A stretch of 64,000 nucleotides of DNA from Dyadobacter sp. CY356 (GCF_021440195.1 NZ_JAJTSZ010000003.1:186001-250000), one strand, 5' to 3'; positions 39,240 to 49,513 are shown, counted from the first letter of the stretch. A program made the numbers and translations. Notes: generated by a model from the sequence alone, not told the origin.

Positions 39240-41330
39240 TTATTTTTTAAAAGCAGCTTTTGCATTTTCCAGAAACGCTACGAAATGGGCCGGATTTAAA
39301 TCATAATTTTTTGGTGCGACCAGTAGATCCCCGTTCTGATCCACGATGCAATAATGCGGCTGCGCATTGTTATTATACTTAACGATTTGTAAATCAGCGT
39401 TTTGAGCCCCAATCGTTTTCTTTACTTTGTTATCATATTTAGATGTATACCAGTCGGCTTCAGGTAATTCTGTTTTGTCGTCCACGTAAAGTGCGGCAAT
39501 AACAAAATCATTTTGAAGACGTTTCAAAACTTCCGGATCAGGCCAAACGCGTGCTTCCATCTCACGGCAATTGACACAACCATGGCCCGTAAAATCGATA
39601 AAAACCGGTTTGTTTACTTTTTTAGCATAAGCCTGCGCTTCTTTGATATCAAAAAAACCATCCAGATCATGCGGTAAATGGAACAGATCCGCATACTTTT
39701 TATTTTCGCCTGATGAAGCTGACGGTGCCACTCCGCCTACTCTTTTACTTAAATCAAAATCAATTGTGGATTGCGGAGGCAGATACCCTGCCAAAGCTTT
39801 CAACGGCGCGCCCCACATACCAGGAAGCATATAAACTACGAAAGTGAAAGTGATAATCGAAAGCAAAATCCGGGGAACGCTCACGCGCTCAATTGGAGAA
39901 TCATGCGGTGTCAGGATTTTTCCTAACAGATAAAATCCTAGCATAGAGAAAATTACAATCCAGAACGCCAGGTAAACTTCACGATCCAGCAAATGCCAGT
40001 GGTATACCTGATCTGCGATACTTAAAAATTTAAGCGCAAGCGCAAGTTCCAGAAATCCAAGTACCACCTTTACTGTATTTAACCAACCACCGGATTTCGG
40101 CAAAGATTTGAGCCATTGTGGAAATAAGGCAAACAAAGTAAAAGGAATGGCGAAAGCAGAAGAAAAGGCCGCCATACCAACAATCGGTTTGACAACGGCA
40201 CCACCGGCTGAGGCTACCAACAGACTACCAACAATTGGCCCTGTACACGAAAACGAAACTAGGACCAATGTAAAAGCCATAAAGAAAATCCCGGCATAGC
40301 CGCCCTGATCCGATTTTGCATCCATTTTATTAACAAATGCACTCGGCAGAACGATCTCAAAAAGTCCCAGAAATGATAATCCAAAGACGAAGAAAATAGC
40401 AAAGAACAATACATTTGGAATCCAGTGTGTACTCAGGAAATTGGCAAAAGCCGGACCGTTTAATCGGGAAACGACAGTTCCAATAAGCGTATAAATCAAT
40501 ACAATTGATACTCCATATAATAGGGCTTTTACTTTTCCATTCGTCTGGTTTGTAAAATAACTGACCGTCATTGGAATAATAGGGAAAACGCAAGGTGTTA
40601 ACAAAGCAACCAAACCAGAAAGAAATGCGGCCAGTGCAAATGCCCATAAAGATTTATGTGCCCCGGTGTCTTCGGCGGTCAAATCTATTTTTGGAGCGTC
40701 TGATTTTGTTTTGAAAGCCGTTGCAGAATCTCCGGCAGACAGGGAGATATCAGCTGTTTCCTGAGACGTTGTATCTTTTATTTCAGCAGAAGCTGTTGTA
40801 TTTGTTTCAGCAGGTGTTGTACCAGCGGATTGCTCAGCAGAAATTCCGGCTACGACTTTTAAACCCTTAAATTCAAAGTCATCTCCTCCCGGTACGCAGG
40901 TACCAGAAGTATGGCTGCAGGTCTGGTATTCTGAACTTCCTTTAATAACCGGATTGTCGGTTAATACTTTTATAGTTTGTTTGAAAACAGCTTTTCCATC
41001 AAAAAATTTGACATTTCCACCCCAGATTTCTTCATATTTCGTCTTCGGGTTTTGCGGTTTCAGTTTACCTACCAGTTCAAGAGATTTATTTTTGGTGTAA
41101 TTAAAGGTGGTTAACATGGGCCCGAGTTCGGGATCAAAATCGGAAGAATAGATGTACCAGTCTTTATCAAGCACGGCTGTGAAAACCAGATCTACCGTTT
41201 CACCCTGTTTTACTTCGTTTTTTGAGAAAGTATAAGTCCATTGCGCATGTTTTTGAATTTGGGCAATAGCATCGGTTTTTGCAAGAACTGCAAGAACAAT
41301 AGTAATGAATAGAAAAAGACTTCGTTTCAT
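39240..41330 (-). CDS. DsbD-type thiol:disulfide interchange protein
   Basis: The 696-residue protein has all three DsbD parts. A signal peptide and N-terminal periplasmic domain (about 25-155) carry two cysteines (QTCSHTSGTCVPG). After a linker rich in Ala, Thr and Ser come eight or so membrane helices with the redox cysteines in LTPCVFPIIPMTVSYF and VSFSCTGPIVGSLL. The C-terminal thioredoxin domain has the C585-V-N-C588 site in FTGHGCVNCREME. It passes electrons from cytoplasmic thioredoxin to periplasmic proteins, for example for cytochrome c maturation. It has its own terminator. Confidence 0.93.
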   Translation of the reverse strand: MKRSLFLFITIVLAVLAKTDAIAQIQKHAQWTYTFSKNEVKQGETVDLVFTAVLDKDWYIYSSDFDPELGPMLTTFNYTKNKSLELVGKLKPQNPKTKYEEIWGGNVKFFDGKAVFKQTIKVLTDNPVIKGSSEYQTCSHTSGTCVPGGDDFEFKGLKVVAGISAEQSAGTTPAETNTTASAEIKDTTSQETADISLSAGDSATAFKTKSDAPKIDLTAEDTGAHKSLWAFALAAFLSGLVALLTPCVFPIIPMTVSYFTNQTNGKVKALLYGVSIVLIYTLIGTVVSRLNGPAFANFLSTHWIPNVLFFAIFFVFGLSFLGLFEIVLPSAFVNKMDAKSDQGGYAGIFFMAFTLVLVSFSCTGPIVGSLLVASAGGAVVKPIVGMAAFSSAFAIPFTLFALFPQWLKSLPKSGGWLNTVKVVLGFLELALALKFLSIADQVYHWHLLDREVYLAFWIVIFSMLGFYLLGKILTPHDSPIERVSVPRILLSIITFTFVVYMLPGMWGAPLKALAGYLPPQSTIDFDLSKRVGGVAPSASSGENKKYADLFHLPHDLDGFFDIKEAQAYAKKVNKPVFIDFTGHGCVNCREMEARVWPDPEVLKRLQNDFVIAALYVDDKTELPEADWYTSKYDNKVKKTIGAQNADLQIVKYNNNAQPHYCIVDQNGDLLVAPKNYDLNPAHFVAFLENAKAAFKK

Positions 41331-41604
41331 TGGATATTTTGATAGTAGGAGCTGAATGGAATCATTCAGGTTTCTAATTTATAAGATTGAAGGCAGCGAT
41401 TTTGGTGCCCGGATTTAATTATTCAACGTAATTTTTCTAAAAAAATTCATCATGTAAAATAACATAAATTCTATCATCAATTACACAGGCCGGATCGTAC
41501 AAATAAAAGCTTCGGTCCAGCGGCAATAGAATGAAGTGTAGTTTTGGACAAATTTATTTATTAAAACCTTCGGGCACATTTAAATTCCTGTTCATGATTT
41601 CTTC

Positions 41605-41612
41605 TAACTTTG
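41605..41612 (+). promoter_or_regulatory. -7 element (TAACTTTG) of argB
   Basis: TAACTTTG fits TAnnTTTG. Transcription would start near 41618, leaving almost no leader before the ATG at 41622 but about 28 bases before the ATG at 41646. No clear TTTG -33 element is seen. The rest of the 291-bp gap back to the DsbD-type gene shows no other structure. Confidence 0.5.
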
Positions 41613-41645
41613 TGAGCTCAAATGAAGTATATTAACCACAATTCG

Positions 41646-42434
41646 ATGTCTGAATCTCTTTACATAATAAAAATAGGCGGCAATGTAATCGATAATACCG
41701 AGGCGTGTTCTCGTTTTCTGGCTGCTTTCGCCAAATTGCCCGGTATGAAAATTCTGGTACACGGAGGAGGGAAAGTAGCCACACAAATTGCTTCGAAACT
41801 TCAGATTGAAACACAAATGGTTGACGGGCGTCGAATTACGGATAAACCGATGCTGGATGTGGTAACAATGGTTTACGGTGGGCTTGTTAATAAAAATCTT
41901 GTCGCTGGTCTACAATCAATGGGTTGCAATGCTATCGGGCTTACAGGTGCGGACGGAGGAATCATCCGTTCTGTAAAAAGACCGGTGAAAACAATTGACT
42001 ATGGCTTTGTAGGCGATATAGAAAAAGTTAATGATAATCAGATCACATCTATATTAAACAGTAGCCTGATTCCTGTGATCGCGCCGTTGACGTATAATGA
42101 CCAGGGGTCACTTTTAAACACCAATGCAGATACGATGGCTTCGGCGGTAGCAGTGGCTATGGCAGGTAATTATCAGGTGAAACTGATATATTGTTTTGAG
42201 AAAAAAGGTGTTTTATCGGAACCGGATAATGATGATTCTGTAATATCGTCTTTAATACCAGGAACTTATGCGGAATATAAAGCATCGGGCATTATTAATA
42301 AAGGAATGATTCCAAAACTTGATAACGCTTTTGCCGCTTTGGATCAAGGTGTAGCCAATGTGATTATTTGTCACGCTGATGATTTGGAAACAGCAGTCTT
42401 TGGAGAATCCGGCACCGTTATTTCTAAGCTGTAA
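41646..42434 (+). CDS. argB: Acetylglutamate kinase
   Basis: ArgB phosphorylates N-acetylglutamate in arginine synthesis. The start at 41646 gives 262 residues beginning MSESLYIIKIGGNVIDN; an in-frame ATG at 41622 would add eight residues but conflicts with the position of the promoter element. Motifs: KIGGN (phosphate loop), LVHGGGKVATQIASKL, GLTGADGGIIRSVKR, and NTNADTMASAVAVAMAG, with KGMIPKLDNAFAALDQG near the end. The gene is not next to other arg genes; argH is at 49.7 kb on the other strand, which suggests a dispersed arginine pathway. Confidence 0.93.
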   Translation: MSESLYIIKIGGNVIDNTEACSRFLAAFAKLPGMKILVHGGGKVATQIASKLQIETQMVDGRRITDKPMLDVVTMVYGGLVNKNLVAGLQSMGCNAIGLTGADGGIIRSVKRPVKTIDYGFVGDIEKVNDNQITSILNSSLIPVIAPLTYNDQGSLLNTNADTMASAVAVAMAGNYQVKLIYCFEKKGVLSEPDNDDSVISSLIPGTYAEYKASGIINKGMIPKLDNAFAALDQGVANVIICHADDLETAVFGESGTVISKL

Positions 42435-42755
42435 GGTTTAATAAAGATATTTTAATTATAGTATTTATTCTATTAGCTGCATATAGATTCTGTATAACTC
42501 AAATTATTCAGAATTTATATCTACGTTTCTGTTTGTCACTATCCAGCTGCACTCAATGTTAACTGTAAATTCGTAATGCTGGATCTTGGTGTCATTTAAT
42601 TAAATTATTCCGGCTAAAATTATAATGCATTTCATAAAATCTTGTGGATGAAGTTATTCAGCGTTTATTATAAAACGAAAGATTCTTCTTCATTAAGTAA
42701 ACTTTGGGATATTTATTAATAAGAATTTGACTAAACATAATTTTTTTTAAATGCG
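42435..42755. other. AT-rich gap between argB and the SusC-type gene
   Basis: About 320 bases without a coding frame of note. I see only a weak inverted pair ATTCTG/CAGAAT (about 42487-42515) and no terminator after argB. The promoter at the right end is listed separately. Confidence 0.5.
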
Positions 42756-42788
42756 TTTGATATTTATTAAAATATTTTATTAAGTTTG
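42756..42788 (+). promoter_or_regulatory. Promoter of the SusC/SusD pair (TTTG-N21-TAAGTTTG)
   Basis: TTTG at 42756-42759 and TAAGTTTG at 42781-42788 are 21 bases apart, a full match to the Bacteroidota consensus, about 60 bases before the SusC-type start codon. Confidence 0.75.
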
Positions 42789-42849
42789 TGTTGTATTATG
42801 TTTTTATTAAGAATACTTCCTGTTCACTAAAAAACCTTTTTTACTCTCT

Positions 42850-45800
42850 ATGGGAAAAAATTTACTTAAGCTTGTTGTCATGATTATGGTAATGAGCACT
42901 CCAGTATTCGCTCAGACGATTACAGGAAAAATTTCCGGTACTCCTGACGGGCAACCGTTGCCAGGCGTATCGGTTCTTGTAAAAGGTACCACTTCGGGTA
43001 CCACCTCAGATGCCGGTGGGGCATACAGTATTTCAGCATCCGGAAAAAACACGCTCGTTTTTTCTTTCATTGGTTATAAAACACGTGAGGTTGTTGTAGG
43101 AAGCCAGTCAGTAATTGATGTTGCCCTTGAAGAGGATGCATCTCAATTAAATGAAGTTGTTGTAACCGCACTTGGTATCAAAAAAGAAGAACGTGCATTA
43201 GGTTATGCTACGTCAACAATCAATAACGAATCAATTGTTAAAACGGCCTCTCCAAACTTTGCAACCGCATTGTATGGAAAAGCTCCTGGTGTTACGATCA
43301 ATGCTACACCGGGTGGAGCAACCAGTGGTGTAAGTGTTAGTATCCGTGGGTTCAGTTCGATTTCTGGAAATACCCAGCCTCTTTTGGTATTGGATGGTGT
43401 ACCGATCCGTAACGGAGAATCAAGAAATACTGATTTCTGGGGTGATCAGCGTATTCGTGGTAATGGTCTTTTGGACTTGAACCCAGCGGATATTGAAAGT
43501 ATCACTGTTTTGAAGGGTGCATCGGCTGCGGCTTTGTACGGTTCTGAAGCTGTGAATGGTGTATTGTTGGTAACAACAAAAAGCGGAAAAGGTAAAAAAG
43601 GATTTGGTGTTGATTTCAGCGCAAGTTACAACGTGGATAAAATCGCATATCTTCCAAGATACCAGAACGTCAGAGGTCCGGGTTATCCTTTGAACTATGC
43701 TAATGGCGGACAGGATGCAGCCGGATTTATTTATTATGACACAGATGGTGACGGAACAAAGGAAACAAGAGGTTTACTTGGAGCTACTGTTAACTTCGGA
43801 CCTAAATTTGATGGTCAGCCGGTTATGGCATTTGATGGTGTAATCAGACCTTACTCTCCATCAAACAACAGTTATGCAAACTTGTTCCAGAATGCAAGCA
43901 GCTCAAACATTAACCTTGCGGTTTCAAAAGTAACTGACAATGCGAATGTTCGTTTTTCTTTCACGCGTCAGGATAACGGAATGATCAGCTACGATTCTAA
44001 AAACAGCAAAAACATTGCAAACCTTAATTCAAGCTTTAACACGGGTAAAAAGTTAAAGACTGACATTACGGTAAACTATGTAAATCAGCATACGCACAAC
44101 AGACCTTACAAAGTAGATCGTATGATCAACAACTTTACAGGTATGATGAACCGTTTTGAATCTGCTGACTGGTACTTCAATAAATACCAGACAAGTCAGG
44201 GATATAAATATGTAACGGCGGCTTCGGGTAACCCAAGTTTAACGCCAAATGAAAATATCAAATACAACGGTTTCAAAAGTGATATTGCTGACTATGTATG
44301 GAGTACAAGAAAAAATACATACGACGAATACAGCAACCGTATTATTGCAACTTTGACACAGCACTGGGATATTACGCCTGAGTTAAAATTGAGAGGAAGA
44401 ATTGCATCGGATTTCACTTCTGAAAGAATTGAAGACAAACAGGCTACTGAAAAACCGATTGCCTTTGGTTACACAGGTTCATTTGCGATGGGTAATAATC
44501 TATATAACAATGTCTTTGGTGAAGCCCTGCTGACCTATACTAAAAAATTGAATGCCGACATAACTGTTAATGTTATGGGTGGGTATAATGCCCGTAAAGA
44601 ACTTACCACAATGCTCGGTGTGACCACAGACGGTGGACTAAGTACAGAAAGTTTCTTTGATTTGTCTGCTTCTGTAAATAATATAAAGCAGCTTGGAACA
44701 AATACCCGCAGCCGATTTACAAGGGATGCTTATCTGGGAACGGTAAACTTTGATTACAAAAACTTCTTTTTCATTGAAGGAACGGTAAGAAGAGACCGTA
44801 CGTCCACTTTGGCAAAAGGAAATAATTCATTTGTGTATCCTTCGGTTAACACCAGCTTCGTTTTCACAGATGTATTTAACCTGCCATCATTTTTCAGCTA
44901 TGGTAAAGTAAGAGGTTCGTTTGGGGTTGTGGGTAACTATCCTCAGATTTATCAGGCAAACGTTGCTTACCAGCAAGGAAGTTTACAGGCTCAGCAAACA
45001 GGGGGACAATCGGTATTGTATACTTACATGAATTCAAGTTATGGTAATGACAAAATCCGCCCTGAACAAAAACGTGAATTTGAATTTGGTTTGGAGACTA
45101 AATTCTTTAATAACCGTATCGGTTTAGATATCTCTTATTACAATGCACAGATCGTTGACCAGATCTTACCTTTGTCAATTGCATCAACTACGGGTGCAAG
45201 ATCAATCCTTGCCAACGTGGGTACATTGAGAAACAAAGGTTTGGAAATGGCCTTGAACTTTTCTCCGATTCAAGGAAAAGGTTTGAACAGCTTTAACTGG
45301 GATGTGATTTTGAACCTTGCTCAAAACACAAACAAAGTTGAGAAACTTGCAAATAATTCAACAGAGTTGTTGCATCAGGATTTTGATGGAAATGCAGCTC
45401 AGCTGAGATCAGTTGTTGGTCGTCCGATGGGAGATATTTTTGTACACGGTATCCTTAAAAATGACAAAGGAGAACAAGTTGTTGGACCTAATGGCATTTA
45501 CGCGCTTGATCCAAATTTCAAACAGGTTGGTAATGCAATGCCTAAGCTGACAGGTGGTTTGATCAATAATCTGAGCTACAAAAGTTTCAGCCTTGACATC
45601 GTAACAGATTTCAGATGGGGCGGATCTATTATGCCAACAGGTATCAACTGGATGACTTCAAGAGGGTTGACAAAAGAAAGTTTGACTGCAATGGATACAG
45701 AGCACGGCGGATTGACTTATTATGTTGACGCGAATGGTAAAGGTGTTCAGACAACAGACGGAGTTGCGCCAAGTGGTGCTACAATTTATCATGACGGTAT

Positions 45801-46182
45801 GCTCATGCAAGGTGTAACTTCAACAGGTGAAGCGAATACCAACGTTGTTTCTCAGGCTGTTTATTACAATAGTACTTACAACTGGGGTGGGCCACAGTAC
45901 AGTAGCTCTCGATACGAATTGTATGTAAAGAAAAACAACTTTATTAAAATGAGAGAAATTTCTCTTGCTTACAGGTTGCCAGCTTTCATTGCAAACAAAA
46001 TCGGAACACAGAATGTAACAGTATCTGTATTCGGACGTAACCTGTTCTTCATTTACAGATCGATCAAAGATCTTGATGCTGAACAAACCAATGCAAGTAC
46101 AAGATGGTATGAAAACGTGAATAACGCGGGTAATAACCCATCATTCCGTACCATGGGTGTTATGTTAAGAGCAAGCTTCTAA
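42850..46182 (+). CDS. SusC/RagA-type TonB-linked outer-membrane transporter
   Basis: A 1110-residue receptor: signal peptide (LLKLVVMIMVMSTPVFAQ), a carboxypeptidase-like domain (TITGKISGTPDGQPLPGVSV, to about residue 95), the TonB-box region before EVVVTALGIKKEERALGYAT, the plug (VSIRGFSSISGNTQPLLVLD, LKGASAAALYGSEAVNGVLL), and a 22-strand barrel ending in RTMGVMLRASF. Together with the SusD-type lipoprotein that follows after 13 bases it imports an oligomer, typically a glycan or peptide. No hydrolase or regulator gene accompanies the pair, so the substrate is unknown. It has a clear promoter upstream and no local sigma/anti-sigma genes. Confidence 0.97.
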   Translation: MGKNLLKLVVMIMVMSTPVFAQTITGKISGTPDGQPLPGVSVLVKGTTSGTTSDAGGAYSISASGKNTLVFSFIGYKTREVVVGSQSVIDVALEEDASQLNEVVVTALGIKKEERALGYATSTINNESIVKTASPNFATALYGKAPGVTINATPGGATSGVSVSIRGFSSISGNTQPLLVLDGVPIRNGESRNTDFWGDQRIRGNGLLDLNPADIESITVLKGASAAALYGSEAVNGVLLVTTKSGKGKKGFGVDFSASYNVDKIAYLPRYQNVRGPGYPLNYANGGQDAAGFIYYDTDGDGTKETRGLLGATVNFGPKFDGQPVMAFDGVIRPYSPSNNSYANLFQNASSSNINLAVSKVTDNANVRFSFTRQDNGMISYDSKNSKNIANLNSSFNTGKKLKTDITVNYVNQHTHNRPYKVDRMINNFTGMMNRFESADWYFNKYQTSQGYKYVTAASGNPSLTPNENIKYNGFKSDIADYVWSTRKNTYDEYSNRIIATLTQHWDITPELKLRGRIASDFTSERIEDKQATEKPIAFGYTGSFAMGNNLYNNVFGEALLTYTKKLNADITVNVMGGYNARKELTTMLGVTTDGGLSTESFFDLSASVNNIKQLGTNTRSRFTRDAYLGTVNFDYKNFFFIEGTVRRDRTSTLAKGNNSFVYPSVNTSFVFTDVFNLPSFFSYGKVRGSFGVVGNYPQIYQANVAYQQGSLQAQQTGGQSVLYTYMNSSYGNDKIRPEQKREFEFGLETKFFNNRIGLDISYYNAQIVDQILPLSIASTTGARSILANVGTLRNKGLEMALNFSPIQGKGLNSFNWDVILNLAQNTNKVEKLANNSTELLHQDFDGNAAQLRSVVGRPMGDIFVHGILKNDKGEQVVGPNGIYALDPNFKQVGNAMPKLTGGLINNLSYKSFSLDIVTDFRWGGSIMPTGINWMTSRGLTKESLTAMDTEHGGLTYYVDANGKGVQTTDGVAPSGATIYHDGMLMQGVTSTGEANTNVVSQAVYYNSTYNWGGPQYSSSRYELYVKKNNFIKMREISLAYRLPAFIANKIGTQNVTVSVFGRNLFFIYRSIKDLDAEQTNASTRWYENVNNAGNNPSFRTMGVMLRASF

Positions 46183-46195
46183 TTTTAATTCGATT

Positions 46196-47797
46196 ATGAA
46201 AATGAAAAAAATATCATCATTAATATTAGCAGGACTTTTGCTTGGTGCAGTTTCCTGTAAAGAATCGGATTTTACTGATTCATATGCCGATCCATCGAAG
46301 ATTGCTGAAACAACGGTTGAAAAACAATTCACAGGATTTTTACAGTCCACAAAGGATTACATCCTTCCGGGGTATACCAATTATTTCGTAGCCTTACGGA
46401 CTTCGATCAACCATTACAATCAGGTTACAGGTTGGATTAATGATTCGGGGCAGTACATTCCCGGATCTTCCGGAACAGAGGCAGTTTGGTTTAATTACTA
46501 CAACATGCTTGCTCAATATCGTGAGCTTCAAAAAGCATTCAACGCTTTAAGCGCAACAGATCAGGCAGATCGCAAGTTCTTCATGACGGTTGCGACGGTT
46601 TACCTTTACGATCAAACTGAAAGGATGGTTGACCTTTTTGGTGCTATTCCTTTTACTGAGGCAGGCATGGTTGGATTGAATGGCGGAGACTATGCTAACT
46701 CACTGGCGAAGTTTGACGATCCGCAGACGCTGTACACGATGATGCTTGATGACTTGAAGAGCATTGCAGCAGAGCTGAACGCGACGACGATAAACGCAGG
46801 TTACCTTAAATCTTTCCAGACTCAGGATTTTGTAAACAAAGGTGATCTTACGGCCTGGAAGCGTTATACCAATTCACTTCGTTTGAGAATGCTTAACCGT
46901 GTTTCTGCTGTAAGTGCTTTCCAATCAAGATCTGCTGCTGAAATGGCAGAAATTCTGGCAAATACTTCGACTTATCCGATTGTTGAAACAAACCTTCAGA
47001 ATATTCAGATTAATGTATTTAACGTAAATACGGATATTAACTCTAAAGGATTCCAGGGAGGTATTGCTTCTGATGGAGGTTGGTATGGTAATACTGCTGG
47101 TAAGAAAATGATCGATTTCATGAATACGAATGCTGATCCACGTTTGCCAATCCTATTTGAACCAGGTGCGAGTGCAGCAGGAAAATATATTGGTATTGAT
47201 CCAACTGCAACGTCCGCTGCCCAGACAGAGCTTTCTAATGCAGGACAAGTTGCAATTTATAACCGTTATGTGACGAGCCACAACCAGTTTTTCCCTGGGG
47301 TGATTATCAATGCAGCGGAAGTAAGCCTGATTAAATCTGAATATTATTTGAGAGTTGGAAACGATGCTTCTGCCAAGGCTGCGTACGAATCAGCAATTTC
47401 TCTATCAACTAATTTCTATAATTCGATTATCACTGTAAGTAATGCGACGGGTGTAAATGCTGCACCGTCTCCAGCTTCTGAGTCCTCAATAGCGAAGTAT
47501 ATTGCTGCGGATGGAGTAAACTGGGATAAAGCTACATCAAGCACTAGCAAGCTGGCCTTGATCGCTACGCAAAAATGGCTTCATTTCAACCTTGTTCAGC
47601 CTTATGAAAACTGGGCAGAAACACGTAGACTTGATCTTCCAACGTTTACATTCCAGGTTGATAATGCAAATAACCAGACATTGCCTCCGGTAAAATGGAC
47701 AATTCCAAGTAATGAGATTTCTTACAATGCGAATAACTATTCAGCAGTAAGAGATCAGGATAAACTTACTACCAAACTTTTCTGGGACGTAAAATAG
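46196..47797 (+). CDS. SusD/RagB-type nutrient-binding lipoprotein (SusD-like 2)
   Basis: The 533-residue protein has a lipoprotein signal (ISSLILAGLLLGAVSCKE; Cys at about 21) and the alpha-helical fold of the PF12771-type SusD family: NYYNMLAQYRELQKAFNALS, VYLYDQTERMVDLFGAIPFT, YTNSLRLRMLNRVSAVSAF, NAAEVSLIKSEYYLRVGN and WLHFNLVQPYENWAETRRLD. It caps the SusC-type barrel at the cell surface and binds the substrate. PF12771 members often occur with peptide or unknown-substrate transporters. An alternative ATG lies two codons in. A strong terminator follows. Confidence 0.95.
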   Translation: MKMKKISSLILAGLLLGAVSCKESDFTDSYADPSKIAETTVEKQFTGFLQSTKDYILPGYTNYFVALRTSINHYNQVTGWINDSGQYIPGSSGTEAVWFNYYNMLAQYRELQKAFNALSATDQADRKFFMTVATVYLYDQTERMVDLFGAIPFTEAGMVGLNGGDYANSLAKFDDPQTLYTMMLDDLKSIAAELNATTINAGYLKSFQTQDFVNKGDLTAWKRYTNSLRLRMLNRVSAVSAFQSRSAAEMAEILANTSTYPIVETNLQNIQINVFNVNTDINSKGFQGGIASDGGWYGNTAGKKMIDFMNTNADPRLPILFEPGASAAGKYIGIDPTATSAAQTELSNAGQVAIYNRYVTSHNQFFPGVIINAAEVSLIKSEYYLRVGNDASAKAAYESAISLSTNFYNSIITVSNATGVNAAPSPASESSIAKYIAADGVNWDKATSSTSKLALIATQKWLHFNLVQPYENWAETRRLDLPTFTFQVDNANNQTLPPVKWTIPSNEISYNANNYSAVRDQDKLTTKLFWDVK

Positions 47798-47822
47798 TCT
47801 GAAAGTTTTTGAGGATTGATAT

Positions 47823-47866
47823 AAAAGCAAAAGAGGCAAGTCAAACGACCTGCCTCTTTTGCTTTT
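47823..47866 (+). terminator. Strong terminator after the SusD-type gene
   Basis: AAAGCAAAAGAGGCA and TGCCTCTTTTGCTTT form a long stem (47823-47866) around a short loop, with A-run and T-run on opposite sides; it lies 25 bases past the stop codon and may work in both directions. Confidence 0.92.
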
Positions 47867-47956
47867 ACACAGTGATGTATGTTTTAACTTCTGATCATCT
47901 AACAAACCTTAATAGAAAATCTCATCCCGAATATTTTTCGCATAAAACAATACAAC

Positions 47957-49513
47957 TTATTTTTTTGTATTCCTCAATACCAAAACCTGAGGAAATGACA
48001 AAACTCCCTGAAAGGCGAGTTTTGTAAACTCTGATAAATTGTGGAAATAAGAGCCGAGTATAATATCAATATCGCCATCATGATCAAAATCTGCGGCTTC
48101 CATGGTCATCCATTTTCCGGTTGCCGCTTCTGGCGTGGAGTGTACCTGGAAGTTTAAATCTCCTTTATTTGACAAATAAATAAATTGCTGTTGCGGATTT
48201 TCCAGCTCGGTATAAAATGAAACTGCTGCGATGTCTATATCTCCATCATGATCAAAATCTCTGGCAACGGCCTTGGCTGCACCGTATAGAGGATAAAAAT
48301 AACTTTCTTTAAAATTATCTTTTCCATCATTTAGATATATTCTTACGCCGTGATAATTTTTCTTAATCGCTGAATAATCCCAGTTATCTCCATTCGTAGC
48401 CAGAATATCTTTGAAGCCGTCTTTATTAAAATCTACCAGCTCGAAATAGCTCATACCATATTGCGGGGGAAACCTGAGCAAAGTCTTTTCCTTGAATTCA
48501 CCGTTTCCCAAATTGTAAAAAATGGAAATCTGTTCACGCGCCTGTCCCATCAATACCATCAGATCCGGTTTTTTGTCCTGATTGAAATCTGCCACTTCAA
48601 CCTTTCTTGCTCCGGGAAATTCTTTTAAAACGTGTTCTTTTGAAGGTTGAAAATCATCCAGCCAAACTAACTTTCCGGTATGATTTCCAAATTCACAAAT
48701 GATTGCATCTTCCTTTCCGTCCATATTGAGGTCGGAAGTGGCAAATTGAACAGGGCGGTGTAGGTTTTGAATTGTTAAGGCTGAGGATGACGATATTGTT
48801 TCAAGCGATATAAGCTTACCCAATTTTTGTTCAGAAGGCTGAAAAAGGCCAATGGTTAAAAAACGAGGCTCAGCATTTTTTGGAAAATCCATATCAACCG
48901 GAGGACTCTCCACGGATCGGGAATTTTTCAGTTTAAATTTGTTATCTAAAACATAAAGGACATGCTGCGCATCGCCGACATAGATCAGTGAGGTTGCAGG
49001 ATCGAATTTAAGTAAAGTTGTTTGAGGAAAAGGTTTGTCGCCAAGTTTAATTTCCTGCGCCTTAAATAAAGGAAGTGAATTTGTTACAGGCGGAACTGCT
49101 TTCTGAGGTAACGGTTCTGACGGGGCTTCGGTCTCGTAATATTTCACAATTTTAGCCCAGTTTTCATCAGAAATTAATTGGGTTTCCGGATATATTGCTT
49201 GTTCCCGGATCAGATTTATTTCTACATCCGGCAAGTCTTCATAAGGATTTCTGCCTGCACTTTTTACACCCAAACGTAAACCCATATTGGGCAATACAGA
49301 ATTAGTCCAGGTTGCTTTGTCTAATGAAGAAGGGTCGGGGAAAAGATGACAAGCCCGGCAGTACTGACCTGCCAGTTGTCTGCCGGATAAGGTATCAGCA
49401 GTATTATTCCGTAAATGAACTCTGGTTAAAGGTTTTTCGACTTGCTGTTTTAATGAAAAAACAGTAATCCAAAGAAAAAGGGAAACAATCAGACCGAGTT
49501 TTATCGAGGACAT
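47957..49513 (-). CDS. Cytochrome c / FG-GAP repeat protein
   Basis: Start at 49513 (518 residues) is preferred because it places a hydrophobic signal or anchor (KLGLIVSLFLWITVFSL) at the N-terminus; a start at 49591 adds 26 residues. A haem-binding CRACH lies in GQYCRACHLFPDPSSLDKAT, with a possible Met ligand in VLPNMGLRLG. The rest is an FG-GAP/VCBS beta-propeller with calcium-type loops: DLNMDGKEDAIICEF, DFNQDKKPDLMVLMG, DFNKDGFKDILATNG, DFDHDGDIDIAAVSF and DFDHDGDIDIILGSYF. It would be a periplasmic or surface electron-transfer protein with a propeller; the partner is unknown. Confidence 0.85.
   Translation of the reverse strand: MSSIKLGLIVSLFLWITVFSLKQQVEKPLTRVHLRNNTADTLSGRQLAGQYCRACHLFPDPSSLDKATWTNSVLPNMGLRLGVKSAGRNPYEDLPDVEINLIREQAIYPETQLISDENWAKIVKYYETEAPSEPLPQKAVPPVTNSLPLFKAQEIKLGDKPFPQTTLLKFDPATSLIYVGDAQHVLYVLDNKFKLKNSRSVESPPVDMDFPKNAEPRFLTIGLFQPSEQKLGKLISLETISSSSALTIQNLHRPVQFATSDLNMDGKEDAIICEFGNHTGKLVWLDDFQPSKEHVLKEFPGARKVEVADFNQDKKPDLMVLMGQAREQISIFYNLGNGEFKEKTLLRFPPQYGMSYFELVDFNKDGFKDILATNGDNWDYSAIKKNYHGVRIYLNDGKDNFKESYFYPLYGAAKAVARDFDHDGDIDIAAVSFYTELENPQQQFIYLSNKGDLNFQVHSTPEAATGKWMTMEAADFDHDGDIDIILGSYFHNLSEFTKLAFQGVLSFPQVLVLRNTKK

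Noticed and set aside
41331..41604. Possible small RNA in the gap before argB
   Set aside because: Apart from the -7 element at 41605 there is no promoter-terminator pair and no stable hairpin that stands out.
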